Assembly (NCBI RefSeq): GCF_011320115.1
Contig: NZ_JAANOZ010000012.1
Coordinates: forward strand, 28,888-92,887
Length of the DNA: 64,000 nt
Direction of reading: 5' to 3'
From: Croceibacterium segetis
GTDB taxonomy: Bacteria > Pseudomonadota > Alphaproteobacteria > Sphingomonadales > Sphingomonadaceae
Every line of letters starts with the position of its first letter. Position 1 is the first letter of the stretch. Of the stretch, positions 1 to 8,151 are shown piece by piece. Made by a program: the position numbers and the translations under genes. The notes under the pieces were generated by a model. The model saw only the letters and a list, made by a program, of their open reading frames with translations, made no database searches and was not told the DNA's origin.

Positions 1-1539
1 GTTGGCGAACACCGCCTTGCTGGTTGGAGTGTAGAACGTGTGCAGTGAACGCTGCAGACCCGAACTACCCTGGATCAGTGATGCGAACTGCTCGCCCTTC
101 GCCTTGAAGTAGAACAGGCCGCCGACCCAGTCGACCAGGTCGGACTTGCCCGATAGGCGCAACTCGGCGTGGTCGTAGCTCTGGATCAGGTGATTGATAA
201 CGTGTTCGACCACGAGCGGCATGCCGTCGGTGTCGAATGTGTGCGTCTCATCGGTCTTGCGGTGTGCGACGACCGCGCTCAGCTCCATGCCTCCGCCGAA
301 GCTCCAGTTGAACTTGCCCGACGCTCCCCAGTTAGTGAAGTCGTTGTGGTTGGGGATGACGTAGCCGCCCCGCGTGCACTCACCCGTGATGGGCGACTTG
401 CTGCCGTTGTAGTAAGTATTGCCCGGGATGACCGTGCACGCCGCGATGCGGTCGGTGTACGTAACGTAAGTGGAGTACGGATCGCCGGTCATGAAGCGGC
501 GGTCGATTGTCAGGCCGAAGTACGCCGCCTGGCTCCGCATGTTGCCGTTCGCGCGGGCCGGATCGATATCGACGATCGAGTCTGCCGGGTTATCCGACAG
601 GTCGCGAATGTAATCGCCGGTGACGGTGACCTTGAGATCACTCGACGGCTCCCACATCAGGCTGCCACGCGCGCCGCGCACATCGGTGCCGCCGTAGTGG
701 CCGATCACACAGCTCCCCGGGGCATTCGAAAAGGTTCCTTGTAGCGGACTGGTGACGGGGAACGAGCCGGCGAGTTGCGGCGTGCCACGGCGGTTCATCT
801 CGCAGGTGAAGTCGAGCTCTTTCTGGTAACCGGTCTGCTTCTTCGACAGCCCGGAGACGAGCAGCGCAGCGGTGTTGCCAAGCGGCAGGTTGAACCCGGC
901 GCGCAAGTCCACCCGATTGAACGAACCCGTCGTCACGTCTGCATAGCCCGACACCTCGTGCAACTTCGGTTGTCGGGCGACGATGTTGATCGCGCCCGCA
1001 AGTGTATTGCGACCGAACAGCGTGCCTTGGGGTCCGCGCAGAACTTCGATGTGATCGATGTCGAGCAGGTCGAAGTTGGCCCCGAGGAGGATCGGATAGT
1101 AAACATCGTCCACATAGAAGGCGACCGGGTTCTCGGCGCCGAGGCCGGTGTCGGTCGAGCCGATGCCGCGGATGAACGCCGAGATGCCGGGACCGAAGGC
1201 GCCCTGCACGCGCCGGAACTGAGCATTGGGGACGACCGAAGTCAGGTCGCCCATATTGGTGATGCCGCGCGCCTCCAGCGCCTCGGCCGTGACAGCGGTG
1301 ATCGCAATCGGGGTATCCTGCAGGTTGGTCGCCTGCCGCGTAGCGGTAACGAGAATCTCGTCGATACCGGCTTTAGCGTTCTCGGCGTCCTTGGAATCGA
1401 CAGGTGCCGGGGCGGCCGTGTCCTGTGCGCAGGCCACGCCAGGCATTGCAGCAGCGAGCGCCAGCGCGCCTGCGGACAAGGAGTATGCCACTTGCCCGGC
1501 CCGAGCGCGATGTTTCGAACTGTTCCCTGCGATCCTCAT
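1..1539 (-). CDS. TonB-dependent receptor, partial (3' end beyond window)
   Basis: This is an outer-membrane receptor that would import a bulky ligand using TonB-ExbB-ExbD energy. Only about the first 513 residues are visible because the gene runs off the left edge. Residues 1-39 look like a signal peptide ending in ACAQ. A TonB-box-like DEILVTATR follows at about 60-68, then a plug domain with RGIGSTD, VAFYVDDVYY and VLRGPQGTLFGRN, and the start of the barrel. The ATG at 1539 has AGGAGG upstream. It is the last visible gene of the minus-strand catabolic cluster, so its ligand is probably that cluster's substrate; the ligand itself cannot be read from the sequence. Confidence 0.93.
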   Translation of the reverse strand, partial: MRIAGNSSKHRARAGQVAYSLSAGALALAAAMPGVACAQDTAAPAPVDSKDAENAKAGIDEILVTATRQATNLQDTPIAITAVTAEALEARGITNMGDLTSVVPNAQFRRVQGAFGPGISAFIRGIGSTDTGLGAENPVAFYVDDVYYPILLGANFDLLDIDHIEVLRGPQGTLFGRNTLAGAINIVARQPKLHEVSGYADVTTGSFNRVDLRAGFNLPLGNTAALLVSGLSKKQTGYQKELDFTCEMNRRGTPQLAGSFPVTSPLQGTFSNAPGSCVIGHYGGTDVRGARGSLMWEPSSDLKVTVTGDYIRDLSDNPADSIVDIDPARANGNMRSQAAYFGLTIDRRFMTGDPYSTYVTYTDRIAACTVIPGNTYYNGSKSPITGECTRGGYVIPNHNDFTNWGASGKFNWSFGGGMELSAVVAHRKTDETHTFDTDGMPLVVEHVINHLIQSYDHAELRLSGKSDLVDWVGGLFYFKAKGEQFASLIQGSSGLQRSLHTFYTPTSKAVFAN

Positions 1540-1680
1540 GGTAGCTCCTCCTGCCTCTTGTCGTCATGGCTGCATTTGGCGCCACGTTCGCGCGCGTTCT
1601 GCCGGCTCGGAGGGTTGACCGCTTGCCCCGTAAGGCTCTGGCCTATGCTGTATTTGACATCGACAACTGGCGAAGGAGTG

Positions 1681-2841
1681 TCAGTCGATCGTGAATATGC
1701 TGCGTTCAATATGGCGGACCCCGCCATTGGCCTGGATGGGATCGTCCTTGCTGTTGAAATAGTACAGCGTGCCCACGGTGTTCCCGTCAATCAGCCACGA
1801 GTTCGGATAGCCGAGGTCCCAGCTGCCGCCATCGTCGCGAACGATGATTTCGGGTCCCCAACTTTTGCCGCCGTCTTCGCTTACCGTCGCGCGTATGCCG
1901 GCGGGCATCAGGCGATAACCGTACACACAGACGATGCGCCCGTCTGGCATGACCACCAGGTTGCCCGGCGCGCCGTAGTCGTTCACGCGACTGAGAAAGC
2001 CCCAGGTTTCACCCCCATCGTCAGAGTAGAACACCTCTGACCACATCACGCCGGTGGGATCGCGCTGGCAGCGGGTGATACACAGGATCCGCCCGCTCGG
2101 GAGCATATAGCCGCGTGGATAAAACCAGCGATGACCGACGAAGGCAACGCTCGGGTCTGCGTAATTGCCGTCGGCATTGCCGAAGGGGTCCTCGTAGGGT
2201 GTCACGTAGGATATGAAGTGGAATTCGCGGCCTTCGTTAGTGCTGCCATAGACCAGCGGGTGGCGATGGGTGTTGTCCTTGTCGACGGAGAACATGAACA
2301 CCAACAGGCGCCCGTCCGGCCGAACCAGCGTCGATTGGACGCCGGTCATCGAAGCGATGCCTTCGAGCGCAAGGAGGATCGTTGGCCCCCAGGTCTTGCC
2401 GCCATCGCGCGACAGTCGCGCGGTGCCTTGCGTGCCGGCGGTGGCGAAGCCGCCCATGCTCCCGCTCGACACCAGCACGTTCTGGTCGAGGTAGTTCACC
2501 GGCTCGGCGAAGGCCGCCGGCATATTCTCGCGCTTCATCCCGCGACCTTCCCCGCCAGGCCCGGCCATCATGTCGTACTGCGGGCCGCTCCAGGACCGGC
2601 CTCGGTCGTTCGAGCGCACGGTGACGGTCCGCGGGTTGGAGCTGTTCTTCCCGAGAACGTCGTGGCGGATTTTTGAACCGTCATCGTAAGCCACGGTGCG
2701 GGTCGCAAAATTGGCGATCAGCGTGCCGTCGCCGGTCTGCCAGAAGCCGCTAGTGAAAGGCCACGAGCAGAACTCGTCCTCACGCCGATAGACGACCCCG
2801 TGATCGACCTGGCTGGGCCGGCGTGGCGGAGCGAACTTCAT
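1681..2841 (-). CDS. BNR/Asp-box sialidase-like protein
   Basis: A 386-residue protein with a sialidase-type six-bladed propeller fold. Four Asp-box motifs of the form S-x-D-x-G-x-T/S-W are visible at about residues 77-84, 144-151, 273-280 and 321-328. The start at MKFAPPRRPS was chosen because the longer open frame only overlaps the upstream amidohydrolase gene. No signal peptide is visible, so a cytoplasmic place or another export route is implied. The family includes exo-sialidases and other glycoside-acting propellers, but Asp boxes are structural and do not prove sialidase activity. It lies 23 bp downstream of the amidohydrolase gene in the same operon. Confidence 0.85.
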   Translation of the reverse strand: MKFAPPRRPSQVDHGVVYRREDEFCSWPFTSGFWQTGDGTLIANFATRTVAYDDGSKIRHDVLGKNSSNPRTVTVRSNDRGRSWSGPQYDMMAGPGGEGRGMKRENMPAAFAEPVNYLDQNVLVSSGSMGGFATAGTQGTARLSRDGGKTWGPTILLALEGIASMTGVQSTLVRPDGRLLVFMFSVDKDNTHRHPLVYGSTNEGREFHFISYVTPYEDPFGNADGNYADPSVAFVGHRWFYPRGYMLPSGRILCITRCQRDPTGVMWSEVFYSDDGGETWGFLSRVNDYGAPGNLVVMPDGRIVCVYGYRLMPAGIRATVSEDGGKSWGPEIIVRDDGGSWDLGYPNSWLIDGNTVGTLYYFNSKDDPIQANGGVRHIERSIFTID

Positions 2842-2864
2842 CGGCGTGCCCTGCGATCGCGCGC

Positions 2865-3842
2865 TCAGGCCGGGCGCCCGCCGGGAATAAAGACCCGGGT
2901 AGCGGTATCGTGGAACAGGGCCTTCTGCTCCGCCTGAGACAGGCCCGAACCCGAATCGAGAGCGTATTGCACCCAGCCGAACATCGACCCGGGGGTGTTC
3001 CCGACGTCGCTCCCCCAGACCATTTTGTCCGCCGAGAAGGTCTTGACCATGTATTCGAGGAACGGCTTGGGATCCACACCCTGGGTGTGGAACTGCTCGA
3101 TCAGCAGCGTGGTGTATTTGTAGTAGACGTTGGGCAGCTTTGCGAGCGCGATGTGCTCCGGCGTCAGGCCTTGCGTGGCCGGCAGATCTTTCGGCCGCGG
3201 AAAGCCGATGTGGTCGAGCACGATGTTCACGCGCGGATACTTCACGGCGAACTGCGCCACCGTGGCCATGGCATTCGCCATATTGCCGCCAATCGGCATC
3301 AGCACCACTGCGAGACCCAGCGAATTCGCCGCTTCCCACGATGCGGTTGCGGCGTCGCTAAGGAAGACGTAGCTGCCGCTCTTGTCCGGGCTGCTTGTCC
3401 AACGCACGCCGGAAATCCGGTTGTCCCTGGTGAACTTTTCAAGCAGCGCAGGGCCATCCTTTGCCACAGGATCGGTGATCACCACCGGGACAATCCGGTC
3501 GGGATGGTCTTTCGCGATGTCGAGCAAATAGCTGTTATCGGTCTGGTAGGTGCTGTTGTACTGCACCCCGCAGCCCTTCTCGATCCCGCACTCGTCCCAG
3601 AACGCGAAGATTTCCTTCGGTGTCTGCGGATAGCGCATAGCCTTGGCAACCATGACTTCCGGACCGTAGCGGCTTCGGGTTGCCTTGAACGGGTACTTGT
3701 CAACATCGTTTGTGTAGAAGTGTGCATGGGTGTCGAACAGCTTGAACGACGGTTTTATGACATGGGCGAAGGCGGCCTTCGGCAGCAACGCTACGCCGGC
3801 TACGGCGATACCCGATCCAATGAGCATGCGACGATCTATCAT
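2865..3842 (-). CDS. Amidohydrolase family (amidohydrolase_2) metal-dependent hydrolase, Tat-exported
   Basis: A 325-residue TIM-barrel hydrolase. It starts MIDRRMLIGSG, a twin-arginine-like motif, followed by a hydrophobic stretch ending AFAH, so export to the periplasm is likely. The metal-binding FDTHAHFY (H39, H41) opens the barrel, and later stretches such as VLDHIGFP and VWGSDVG are typical of the amidohydrolase_2 family. Members hydrolyse lactones, decarboxylate or open rings of small organic acids. The neighbouring aldolase and alpha/beta hydrolase suggest a catabolic pathway for an unidentified compound. Confidence 0.88.
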   Translation of the reverse strand: MIDRRMLIGSGIAVAGVALLPKAAFAHVIKPSFKLFDTHAHFYTNDVDKYPFKATRSRYGPEVMVAKAMRYPQTPKEIFAFWDECGIEKGCGVQYNSTYQTDNSYLLDIAKDHPDRIVPVVITDPVAKDGPALLEKFTRDNRISGVRWTSSPDKSGSYVFLSDAATASWEAANSLGLAVVLMPIGGNMANAMATVAQFAVKYPRVNIVLDHIGFPRPKDLPATQGLTPEHIALAKLPNVYYKYTTLLIEQFHTQGVDPKPFLEYMVKTFSADKMVWGSDVGNTPGSMFGWVQYALDSGSGLSQAEQKALFHDTATRVFIPGGRPA

Positions 3843-4085
3843 GTGCTGAAACCTTTCCCCAGGATCTGCTCGGCGACGCGCAAGCGAATCGGTCCATCTT
3901 CATAGGGCACCCTGCTGCCGGCAACTTGATGACGGCGGCGTTGCGAACGAACTGGATCGTCCTGTTGTTCAAGTTATTGAGCTCTCCGACGCAGTTGTCG
4001 GGGAGGGCCTAGGCCTTGGGACGCCCAGATCCCGGCTGCCATGTTGTCGCGGACGATCGGCCCAGCCTTGCAGCCCGCCAGTCCG

Positions 4086-4982
4086 CTACTTGCGCGGATA
4101 GTCTGCCGCGTTGAGCACCCAGCCCGGCATATCCGAGAAATCCTCCCGCGGCGGCGAGAAGATGTCGACCAGAACGTTGTTCTCGGGATCCGATGGCGCC
4201 GAGGTGTGGATCACCTTGGGAGGGATCACGCAGACCGAGGGCGATGCGCAGCGTTCGTGCTCGTCTTGACGCCAGTCATGCTGGTTGGCCGTCCACGGCC
4301 AGCGCAAGTGGTGCATGTACCAGCCTTCCAGCGCGAGTGAGCATTGCTCAAAATCGTCGTGGTGGTGCGGCGAGAGCTTGGTCACGTCGCGCGGGCCCTG
4401 CGGCGGAAAAATGTTGACCATGAAGGTGGTGCAACGGAAAATCTTGCCGAAACGCCCTTCCTGGTCCGGCACGTCGAGGGAATAGCTGCGAATCTTCCAG
4501 CCGCCGGTCGGGTCGGGCCAGAGCTGGAACGGAGGCACCTGCGGATGCGGCCCGGCGTAGTTGCCGGCATTGTCGACCTTGGCTGTCACATCGGCCGATT
4601 GCGCCGTAATCAGGCGCACGATGCGTCCGCCAGCTTTGCAGGTCACGCGGCTGTCGCCCGGCGGGATCATCGTGATCGTGTAGCCCGGCACCTCGACGGT
4701 TTCGCCGTTCGCCTCCACCGTGGCGGCCATGTTCTCGTCATGGAGCAGGAGCACGTATTCGTCGACTTGGCCCTTGCGCTCAAACACCGCGCCGGCTTCG
4801 ACCTCCGAGTAGCAGACGACGAAATTCTGCCCGCGGGTGTACCAGTTGCGCTGACCCTCGCCCGTCTCTTGCGGCGCACCGGCGTAGAACCGGCCGTAGC
4901 TGGACGCGCCGAACGCGGAGATCGGCCCCGTGCCGCCAGCCGCGGTTGACAGGCGGGAGCGGGGGTCGTCTGCTTCGTACAT
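4086..4982 (-). CDS. Cupin-like protein of the catabolic cluster
   Basis: About 298 residues, with two cupin-like halves rich in aromatic and histidine residues, including SPHHHDDFEQC and later PPKVIHTSAP. The histidine cluster HHHDDFEQ resembles a cupin metal site, so an oxygenase, isomerase or sugar-acid-binding role is possible. I do not recognise a specific named family. The upstream aldolase ends in AAGGAGTAATG: an ATG at 4988 shares the stop codon's A, but the second ATG at 4982 has better spacing from AAGGAG and was chosen. The genes are translationally coupled. Confidence 0.7.
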   Translation of the reverse strand: MYEADDPRSRLSTAAGGTGPISAFGASSYGRFYAGAPQETGEGQRNWYTRGQNFVVCYSEVEAGAVFERKGQVDEYVLLLHDENMAATVEANGETVEVPGYTITMIPPGDSRVTCKAGGRIVRLITAQSADVTAKVDNAGNYAGPHPQVPPFQLWPDPTGGWKIRSYSLDVPDQEGRFGKIFRCTTFMVNIFPPQGPRDVTKLSPHHHDDFEQCSLALEGWYMHHLRWPWTANQHDWRQDEHERCASPSVCVIPPKVIHTSAPSDPENNVLVDIFSPPREDFSDMPGWVLNAADYPRK

Positions 4983-4987
4983 CGTCA

Positions 4988-5755
4988 TTACTCCTTAGGC
5001 GCTGCCCGTGTGGCGCTCGCCGCCTCGGCGACGGCTCGGCCGAACAGCGTGGTGTCATTGCTGACCATGACCAGCGAAAAGCCCATCTCCAGGTGCTCAC
5101 GCGCATCCCGCGGCGTTGCGACGGCCACGCCCGAGAGGATGCCCGCCTCCCGGGTTGCCTTCAGGACGCGGGCAGTCAGGTCCCTCACCGCCGGGTCGCT
5201 CGTCGGCATACCGCTCGACAGGAACAAGTCGCCATGGCCGATGAAGATGCCGTTCACGTGATCGAGGCCGGCAAACTCGGCGGCGCGTTCGAGCGATGGC
5301 CAGTCCTCGAGCTGGATCATCCGCAGGGCTTCATCGCCGGCGCGAAGATAGTCCGGCAGCGCCATCAGGCCCCACCGGCCCGCCCGCGAAGTGGCGCCCA
5401 GGCCGCGCTCTCCCTTCGGCGCAAAGACCATTCGCCGGGTGAGCGCGTCGGCGATGGCGGGGCTCGTGACCCGCGGCACCAGCAACCCGTCGGCGCCGCC
5501 GTCGAGTAGCGGCTGGATGGTCGTGCCGGTATGGTCGGGCAGTCGCACCAGCGCCGCCATGCCCATCGCCTGGGCGGCGAACACCAGCTCGACCGCCCGT
5601 TGCAGCGTGTGCGGCGCGTGCTCCATGTCGATCACGACGAAATCGAACCCGGCGTGGCCGAGCAATTGCACCGTCTCCAGCGACGGTATCTTCACCCAGG
5701 TCCCGAGCAGGCCTCTGCCGTCGGCGGCGCGAACTCGGGAAATGACGCTTGCCAC
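4988..5755 (-). CDS. HpcH/HpaI-type class II aldolase
   Basis: A 255-residue aldolase of the HpcH/HpaI family, which splits 2-keto-3-deoxy or 4-hydroxy-2-oxo acids into pyruvate and an aldehyde using a divalent metal. Family signatures are GTWVKIPS near residue 18, FDFVVIDMEHAPH at 38-49 (with E45 and H46), VRLPDHTG at 70-77 with the conserved arginine, and GADGLLVPRV at 88-97. Length matches the family. Its place between the cupin and alpha/beta hydrolase genes fits a late step of a ring- or sugar-acid-degrading pathway. Confidence 0.92.
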   Translation of the reverse strand: MASVISRVRAADGRGLLGTWVKIPSLETVQLLGHAGFDFVVIDMEHAPHTLQRAVELVFAAQAMGMAALVRLPDHTGTTIQPLLDGGADGLLVPRVTSPAIADALTRRMVFAPKGERGLGATSRAGRWGLMALPDYLRAGDEALRMIQLEDWPSLERAAEFAGLDHVNGIFIGHGDLFLSSGMPTSDPAVRDLTARVLKATREAGILSGVAVATPRDAREHLEMGFSLVMVSNDTTLFGRAVAEAASATRAAPKE

Positions 5756-5767
5756 GCCCGCCGCTCC

Positions 5768-6802
5768 TCAGAAGCCGTTCTTCTCGAGCCAGACGAACAG
5801 CAGCCTGGCGACCTGATCGTTGTTCATGTCGGCAAACGGGATGTGCGAGTTGCCGTGGAGCCCTGCGTCGGTGAGGCGCAGAATTTCGACGCGCCCGCCA
5901 CGGTCGTTGACCGCCTTGGCGAACTTCAGGCTGAGGTTGTAGAAATCCTGCCAGCCTTTCGAATCCTCGATATGGTCTCCCCAGACCAGCTGGATCGGGA
6001 TCTTCGTGAGTCTGGCGAACTCCGCCTCCGATACATAGACCGGGCCGAACGGCCCTTCCTTCATCTTCGGCTCCGTCGTATCGGGCAAAACGTAGCCTGG
6101 ATCCTCGTAGGCGACGATTCCCTTGACGTTGTCGCTCTTGAGCCGGGTCAACAGCGCGCGGAAGCCGCCGGCCGAATTAGTCAGCAGGACCGAAGGGCCG
6201 ATTCGGTCCATCGCCTTGGCAGCGGCGTCGGTTTCGAGCTGGGCATTCCTGACCGTGTCGAATTCGTCGTAACGCGCGCGGTTCGCCTGTTCCAGCGCCG
6301 CCGGATCATCCGACGGAAACTGCTCGCCCGGCCAGAACTCGCCGAACTTCGGCCCAAAGCGCCAGGCGCCGAAATTGCCTTGGTCGCGGCCGACTTGCGC
6401 TTTGTAGGTGTAATCCTCACAGCCCCAATTGGCGCGGCCGACCCGCGGTCCGTCCCACACGTAAGTGGGATAGCCGGCACGCAGAAGCTTGGTCTGATAA
6501 CCCTCGCCACCGTCCCACCGGCGTTGCCACACAGCGGCGCTGGAGCTGTGCCACAGGAATAGCGCTGTAGGCCTTTCGGCGACCGGAATCTCGTATTCGA
6601 CGTGCCCGTGGTCGCAGACGAGCGAGGACTTGTCCGGATCGCCGAGCACTTTGCCGCCAGCTTCAAACGATCCTTGCCGCGCGATGGCGACGGCACCGTT
6701 CGGAAGGGCGGCACCGCTAGCCGTCGCGCAGCCCGCCAGGAAAATGAGGCCGGCGCACGCGATGGCCGAGCGGAATCGCGCGATTTCAAGTCCATGGGTC
6801 AT
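5768..6802 (-). CDS. Alpha/beta hydrolase, predicted lipoprotein
   Basis: A 344-residue alpha/beta-fold hydrolase. The N-terminus MTHGLEIARF runs into a hydrophobic segment and a lipobox-like LAGC (C25), so it is probably membrane-anchored on the periplasmic side. The core contains ALFLWHSSS, YPTYVWDGPRVG, a nucleophile elbow-like TNSAGGFRALL and a late TDAGLHGNSH carrying a candidate catalytic histidine. The longer open frame extends into upstream sequence; the start at 6802 has GGAGAG upstream. It lies 12 bp after the stop-proximal end of the aldolase gene in the operon. Confidence 0.85.
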   Translation of the reverse strand: MTHGLEIARFRSAIACAGLIFLAGCATASGAALPNGAVAIARQGSFEAGGKVLGDPDKSSLVCDHGHVEYEIPVAERPTALFLWHSSSAAVWQRRWDGGEGYQTKLLRAGYPTYVWDGPRVGRANWGCEDYTYKAQVGRDQGNFGAWRFGPKFGEFWPGEQFPSDDPAALEQANRARYDEFDTVRNAQLETDAAAKAMDRIGPSVLLTNSAGGFRALLTRLKSDNVKGIVAYEDPGYVLPDTTEPKMKEGPFGPVYVSEAEFARLTKIPIQLVWGDHIEDSKGWQDFYNLSLKFAKAVNDRGGRVEILRLTDAGLHGNSHIPFADMNNDQVARLLFVWLEKNGF

Positions 6803-6930
6803 TTGCGCGCGATCCTCTCCGTTCTGTCCCATTGTGACGGCAAGCGCGGTTGCGTCTTGCTCCAAAGGGCTGCGAGTCGTGCGTTCACCGCACCCCCGAC
6901 GACGCGATCCGCATCGCGGTCGCCTCCCTT

Positions 6931-7710
6931 TCACATGGCAAGCAGTGCGGAAATCTCCGCCGCCGCCGTCTGCAGGGCCTGGACAAGCTTTTTCGGCGGC
7001 TCCACCGGGATGAACTGGATCGAATCCATGGCTGATACCATCGCTACCAGATCGCCGCGATGGTCGCGCACCGGGGCGCTTACGGCGTTGATGCCGAGCA
7101 CGACCTCCTCTGGTGCGTCCGCCCAGCCGAGCGCCTCGACTTTCGCCAGATCCTGCTGGAGTTTGAGCGGGTCGGCGATGGTCAATGGAGTGAAACGGGT
7201 GAGCTTTCCATGAGGCAGGCTGCCTTCTCGCCTGATTTGCTCGACCAGCAGCAGCTTGCCGGCAGCCGTGCAATGGAGCGGGATTTCCTGGTTGAGCTGA
7301 ACGGTGATCCCCACGAGCGCCTTGCCCGGCATGCTCTCGACGATCGAGACACTGTCACCATAGACCAGTGAGAGGTTGAAGCTGTGGTCGAACTCCTGGT
7401 GCAACCGGCGCAATATCGGCCGCGAGAGTTCGATGAGACCATCATCCGCCGACTGGCCGATCACCCGCGTCAGCGCGAGCAACCGCGGCCCGCGGGCATA
7501 TCGATCGCTCCCGTGGCGCTGGACCGCATATCCAAGGGACACGAGGGTGCGCAGGTGACGAAACACGCGGGGCTTGCTGGTTTCGGTCTCGCGCGCGATC
7601 TCGGACACGCCGAGGTCCTCGCGGCTGGCCAAGAGCTCGAGCATTCGCAGTGCCACGCGCGCTGCACGGACCCCGTCACCCGATGCGTTGCCGTCGGGCT
7701 CAGACATCAT
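6931..7710 (-). CDS. IclR-family transcriptional regulator
   Basis: A 259-residue regulator with an N-terminal winged helix (about residues 15-75, containing LGVSEIARETETSKPRVFRHL) and a C-terminal IclR effector-binding domain (about 85-255, with LHCTAAGKLLL and AVSAPVRDHRGDLVAMV). IclR proteins control adjacent catabolic operons in response to a pathway metabolite. It is the first gene of the minus-strand cluster and most likely regulates it. The upstream 441 bases hold the tracrRNA and the cas9 start region. Confidence 0.94.
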   Translation of the reverse strand: MMSEPDGNASGDGVRAARVALRMLELLASREDLGVSEIARETETSKPRVFRHLRTLVSLGYAVQRHGSDRYARGPRLLALTRVIGQSADDGLIELSRPILRRLHQEFDHSFNLSLVYGDSVSIVESMPGKALVGITVQLNQEIPLHCTAAGKLLLVEQIRREGSLPHGKLTRFTPLTIADPLKLQQDLAKVEALGWADAPEEVVLGINAVSAPVRDHRGDLVAMVSAMDSIQFIPVEPPKKLVQALQTAAAEISALLAM

Positions 7711-7994
7711 CCACCATCGGGCGGCAAGCGAACTGAAAGGTCATCGTCCGCCACATGATCGCCATCGGCACGATGATCAAGGTAGATAGAGACTCAGGCG
7801 GCGGCGTGCGTGCGGCTCACGTCCTCGCGAAGAGATTTTGCCTAAAATGAGATTCGACGCGCACCGGCGCATGAACCCGGTCCCGTGATCAGCCTGGCGG
7901 CCAGTCGTGGCCGGAAGCCGACTGCCTGCTTCGAATGCAGCTTGTGCTAAAGCAGACGATGCGCGTCTCGCCAGTTGACTCGTAGCCAGACGTG

Positions 7995-8018
7995 AAAGGC
8001 GGGGCCGTAGCCCCGCCC
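7995..8018 (-). terminator. Rho-independent terminator of tracrRNA
   Basis: On the minus strand an 8-bp perfect GC stem, GGCGGGGC and GCCCCGCC with a four-base loop, is followed by TTT. It closes the predicted tracrRNA and probably forms part of the Cas9-bound 3' structure. Confidence 0.85.
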
Positions 8019-8070
8019 TTATTTGGTGCAGTCAAGCTGCTTGTTAACAGCTGGCTCGCGATTTCTGAGC
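7995..8070 (-). ncRNA. tracrRNA of the type II-C CRISPR-Cas system
   Basis: The minus strand here reads a CRISPR anti-repeat followed by a short tail and terminator. The segment at about 8043-8070 pairs with the first 27 nt of the crRNA-sense repeat (which starts GTTGCGGTTGGCC). By hand I count only two mismatches, several G-U pairs and one bulged U. Next come a small CAAG-CAG-CTTG hairpin at 8034-8044, resembling a nexus, and a strong terminator hairpin at 7998-8017. A sigma70-like promoter sits at the right distance upstream. Predicted length is about 76 nt, short for type II-C. It lies between the IclR gene and cas9, antisense to cas9. Confidence 0.88.
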
Positions 8071-8103
8071 GGTCATAATACTGAACTTCCATCACAAAGT
8101 CAA
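8069..8103 (-). promoter_or_regulatory. Predicted sigma70 promoter for tracrRNA
   Basis: On the minus strand a -35 TTGACT (8098-8103) and a -10 TATTAT (8075-8080) are separated by exactly 17 bp. Transcription would begin near 8069, placing the anti-repeat at the very 5' end of the RNA. The match to the consensus is unusually good for this high-GC genome. Confidence 0.8.
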
Positions 8104-8151
8104 TTGCCGGAACACCCTCCGCTTGCCACAATGCCGGCAGGAGGACGCATC

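Noticed and set aside
2842..3339. 552-residue sialidase frame extending upstream
   Set aside because: The extra part is the antisense-free shadow of the amidohydrolase gene on the same strand in another frame.
8023..8151. 43-residue N-terminal extension of Cas9
   Set aside because: It overlaps the tracrRNA anti-repeat and promoter, has no conserved sequence, and the ATG at 8152 has a strong AGGAGG.
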